Of a DNA stretch of 5,695 nucleotides, positions 5,049 through 5,695 are shown piece by piece (positions within the stretch are counted from its first letter, which is position 1; every line of letters starts with the position of its first letter). The stretch covers positions 1 through 5,695 of the forward strand of contig JACMMB010000301.1 in NCBI GenBank assembly GCA_014379305.1, read 5' to 3'. A program made the translations under genes and the position numbers. This stretch comes from Akkermansiaceae bacterium (GTDB taxonomy: Bacteria; Verrucomicrobiota; Verrucomicrobiia; Verrucomicrobiales; Akkermansiaceae). The notes below the pieces were generated by a model. The model did not search any database. It was not told where the DNA came from and saw nothing but the letters and a program-made list of their open reading frames with translations.

Positions 5049-5695
5049 TTTTCGACCTCCTTTTCAGGGTCGGGCTCCTGCGAAGTTTTATCGACGGGCT
5101 CCGCCACAGGATCCTGGCCAGCTTCATCGGCGGGCTCACGGTAGTCATCGAAAATGCGGTTCACTTCCGCAAATGCCTTTCCATTCCTCCTCGCATCCAT
5201 CGTTTCGTCCAACATGTCCTCATCGATCCAGTGCACGAATACATCCAGCGGGTCATATGCAACTGGCGGGCAAAACCTCGTCTGCTCGGTATCCGGCCAC
5301 CTTACCCAACGCCATGAACCCATTCTCACGAAATCCTGGGTGTATGAGGGCACGAAAATCGCCTCGTCGTGAATGATATTCTGGAGCTTGACCGCAGACT
5401 CGCGCATCTCCTCCTCTGTGCGGGCGTTTCTGACTTTCTCGCAGAGAATATCGGTATCCTCGCGGGCCCAAACCCAAAGATTGTTTGTCTGGGTTTTAAG
5501 ATTTCCCCGTTCGTCCCGGGCATTGGATGAGTGCATGAACTGGTAGAAATCCGGAGTAGGCGGAGAGATCAACCACGCACCGAATGCTATCTCATGCTGC
5601 TTTTGCATCGTTTTCTTATAATCCACCGTTGCTTCAAGACCATCCAGGCGGAGGTCCAGGCCGCAGCTCTTCGCATCCTCACGCAGGATCGCAAA
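5045..5695 (-). CDS. Peptide-binding protein, SBP family 5 (YejA-like), C-terminal part
   Basis: The gene enters from the right edge; 216 residues of its C-terminal part are visible and the frame is open to 5695, so an apparent GTG start at 5626 is not the true start. The product resembles extracellular solute-binding proteins of family 5, which bind peptides in the periplasm and deliver them to the permeases. The segment I-L-R-E-D-A-K-S-C-G followed by a K-Q-H-E-I-A-F-G-A-W strand, the QTNN motif, a HDEAIFVPSY segment and the W-R-W...HWIDED region recall the YejA subgroup. The last 31 residues form an acidic Pro/Glu/Asp-rich tail (11 acidic, 4 basic) that is not part of the fold. oppD follows with a 4-nt overlap. 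No permease gene lies between the receptor and the ATPases, so the permeases should be upstream, outside the window. Confidence 0.88.
   Translation of the reverse strand, partial: FAILREDAKSCGLDLRLDGLEATVDYKKTMQKQHEIAFGAWLISPPTPDFYQFMHSSNARDERGNLKTQTNNLWVWAREDTDILCEKVRNARTEEEMRESAVKLQNIIHDEAIFVPSYTQDFVRMGSWRWVRWPDTEQTRFCPPVAYDPLDVFVHWIDEDMLDETMDARRNGKAFAEVNRIFDDYREPADEAGQDPVAEPVDKTSQEPDPEKEVEK
5055..5062 (-). promoter_or_regulatory. Perfect Shine-Dalgarno site of oppD
   Basis: AAGGAGGT on the minus strand, an eight-base match to the anti-Shine-Dalgarno end of 16S rRNA, lies six bases before the oppD ATG. It is formed by the K-E-V codons in the last residues of the binding protein, so it lies within the upstream coding sequence. 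It decides the oppD start and suggests strong ATPase translation. Confidence 0.8.

Overview
The window looks like ordinary chromosomal sequence from a Gram-negative bacterium. GC content is moderate, slightly above half by eye, and genes are tightly packed. The OppF C-terminus (an S-A-F-G-H-R segment followed by a C-C pair where most bacteria have a cysteine cluster), a Yej-type substrate-binding protein and a small entericidin-like lipoprotein would fit the PVC group, perhaps Verrucomicrobiota. That assignment is from memory of protein style, has low to moderate confidence, and no RNA marker gene is present to settle it.

Layout from left to right. Positions 1-190 hold no convincing gene but contain two adjacent inverted repeats (28-59 and 70-91) and a short palindrome (126-136). 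A small plus-strand gene (191-391) encodes an entericidin A/B-like lipoprotein. Everything from 392 to the right edge is on the minus strand, read right to left: the C-terminal part of a family 5 peptide-binding protein (5045-5695, cut by the window edge), oppD-like ATPase (4068-5048), oppF-like ATPase (3046-4083), purE (2506-2991), purK (1332-2492) and a xylose-isomerase-like TIM-barrel protein (392-1324).

The six minus-strand genes are spaced like one transcription unit: 4 bp overlap, up to 16 bp overlap, 54 bp gap, 13 bp gap, 7 bp gap. The first three form the periplasmic receptor and the ATPase pair of a peptide importer; its two permeases are not in the window and should lie upstream (to the right) or elsewhere. 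PurK and PurE carry out consecutive steps of purine synthesis, converting AIR to CAIR through N5-CAIR. The TIM-barrel gene has no known role in either process. The largest internal gap, 54 bp before purE, has a good ribosome binding site but no visible promoter, terminator, riboswitch or PurR-like box.

I do not see a clear new defence, mobile or RNA system. The most interesting details are the rearranged cysteines at the C-termini of both ATPases (notably two CxxC pairs in OppD), the acidic tail of the binding protein whose codons contain the perfect oppD Shine-Dalgarno site, the tandem hairpins at the left end, and the zero-gap tail-to-tail junction at 391/392.
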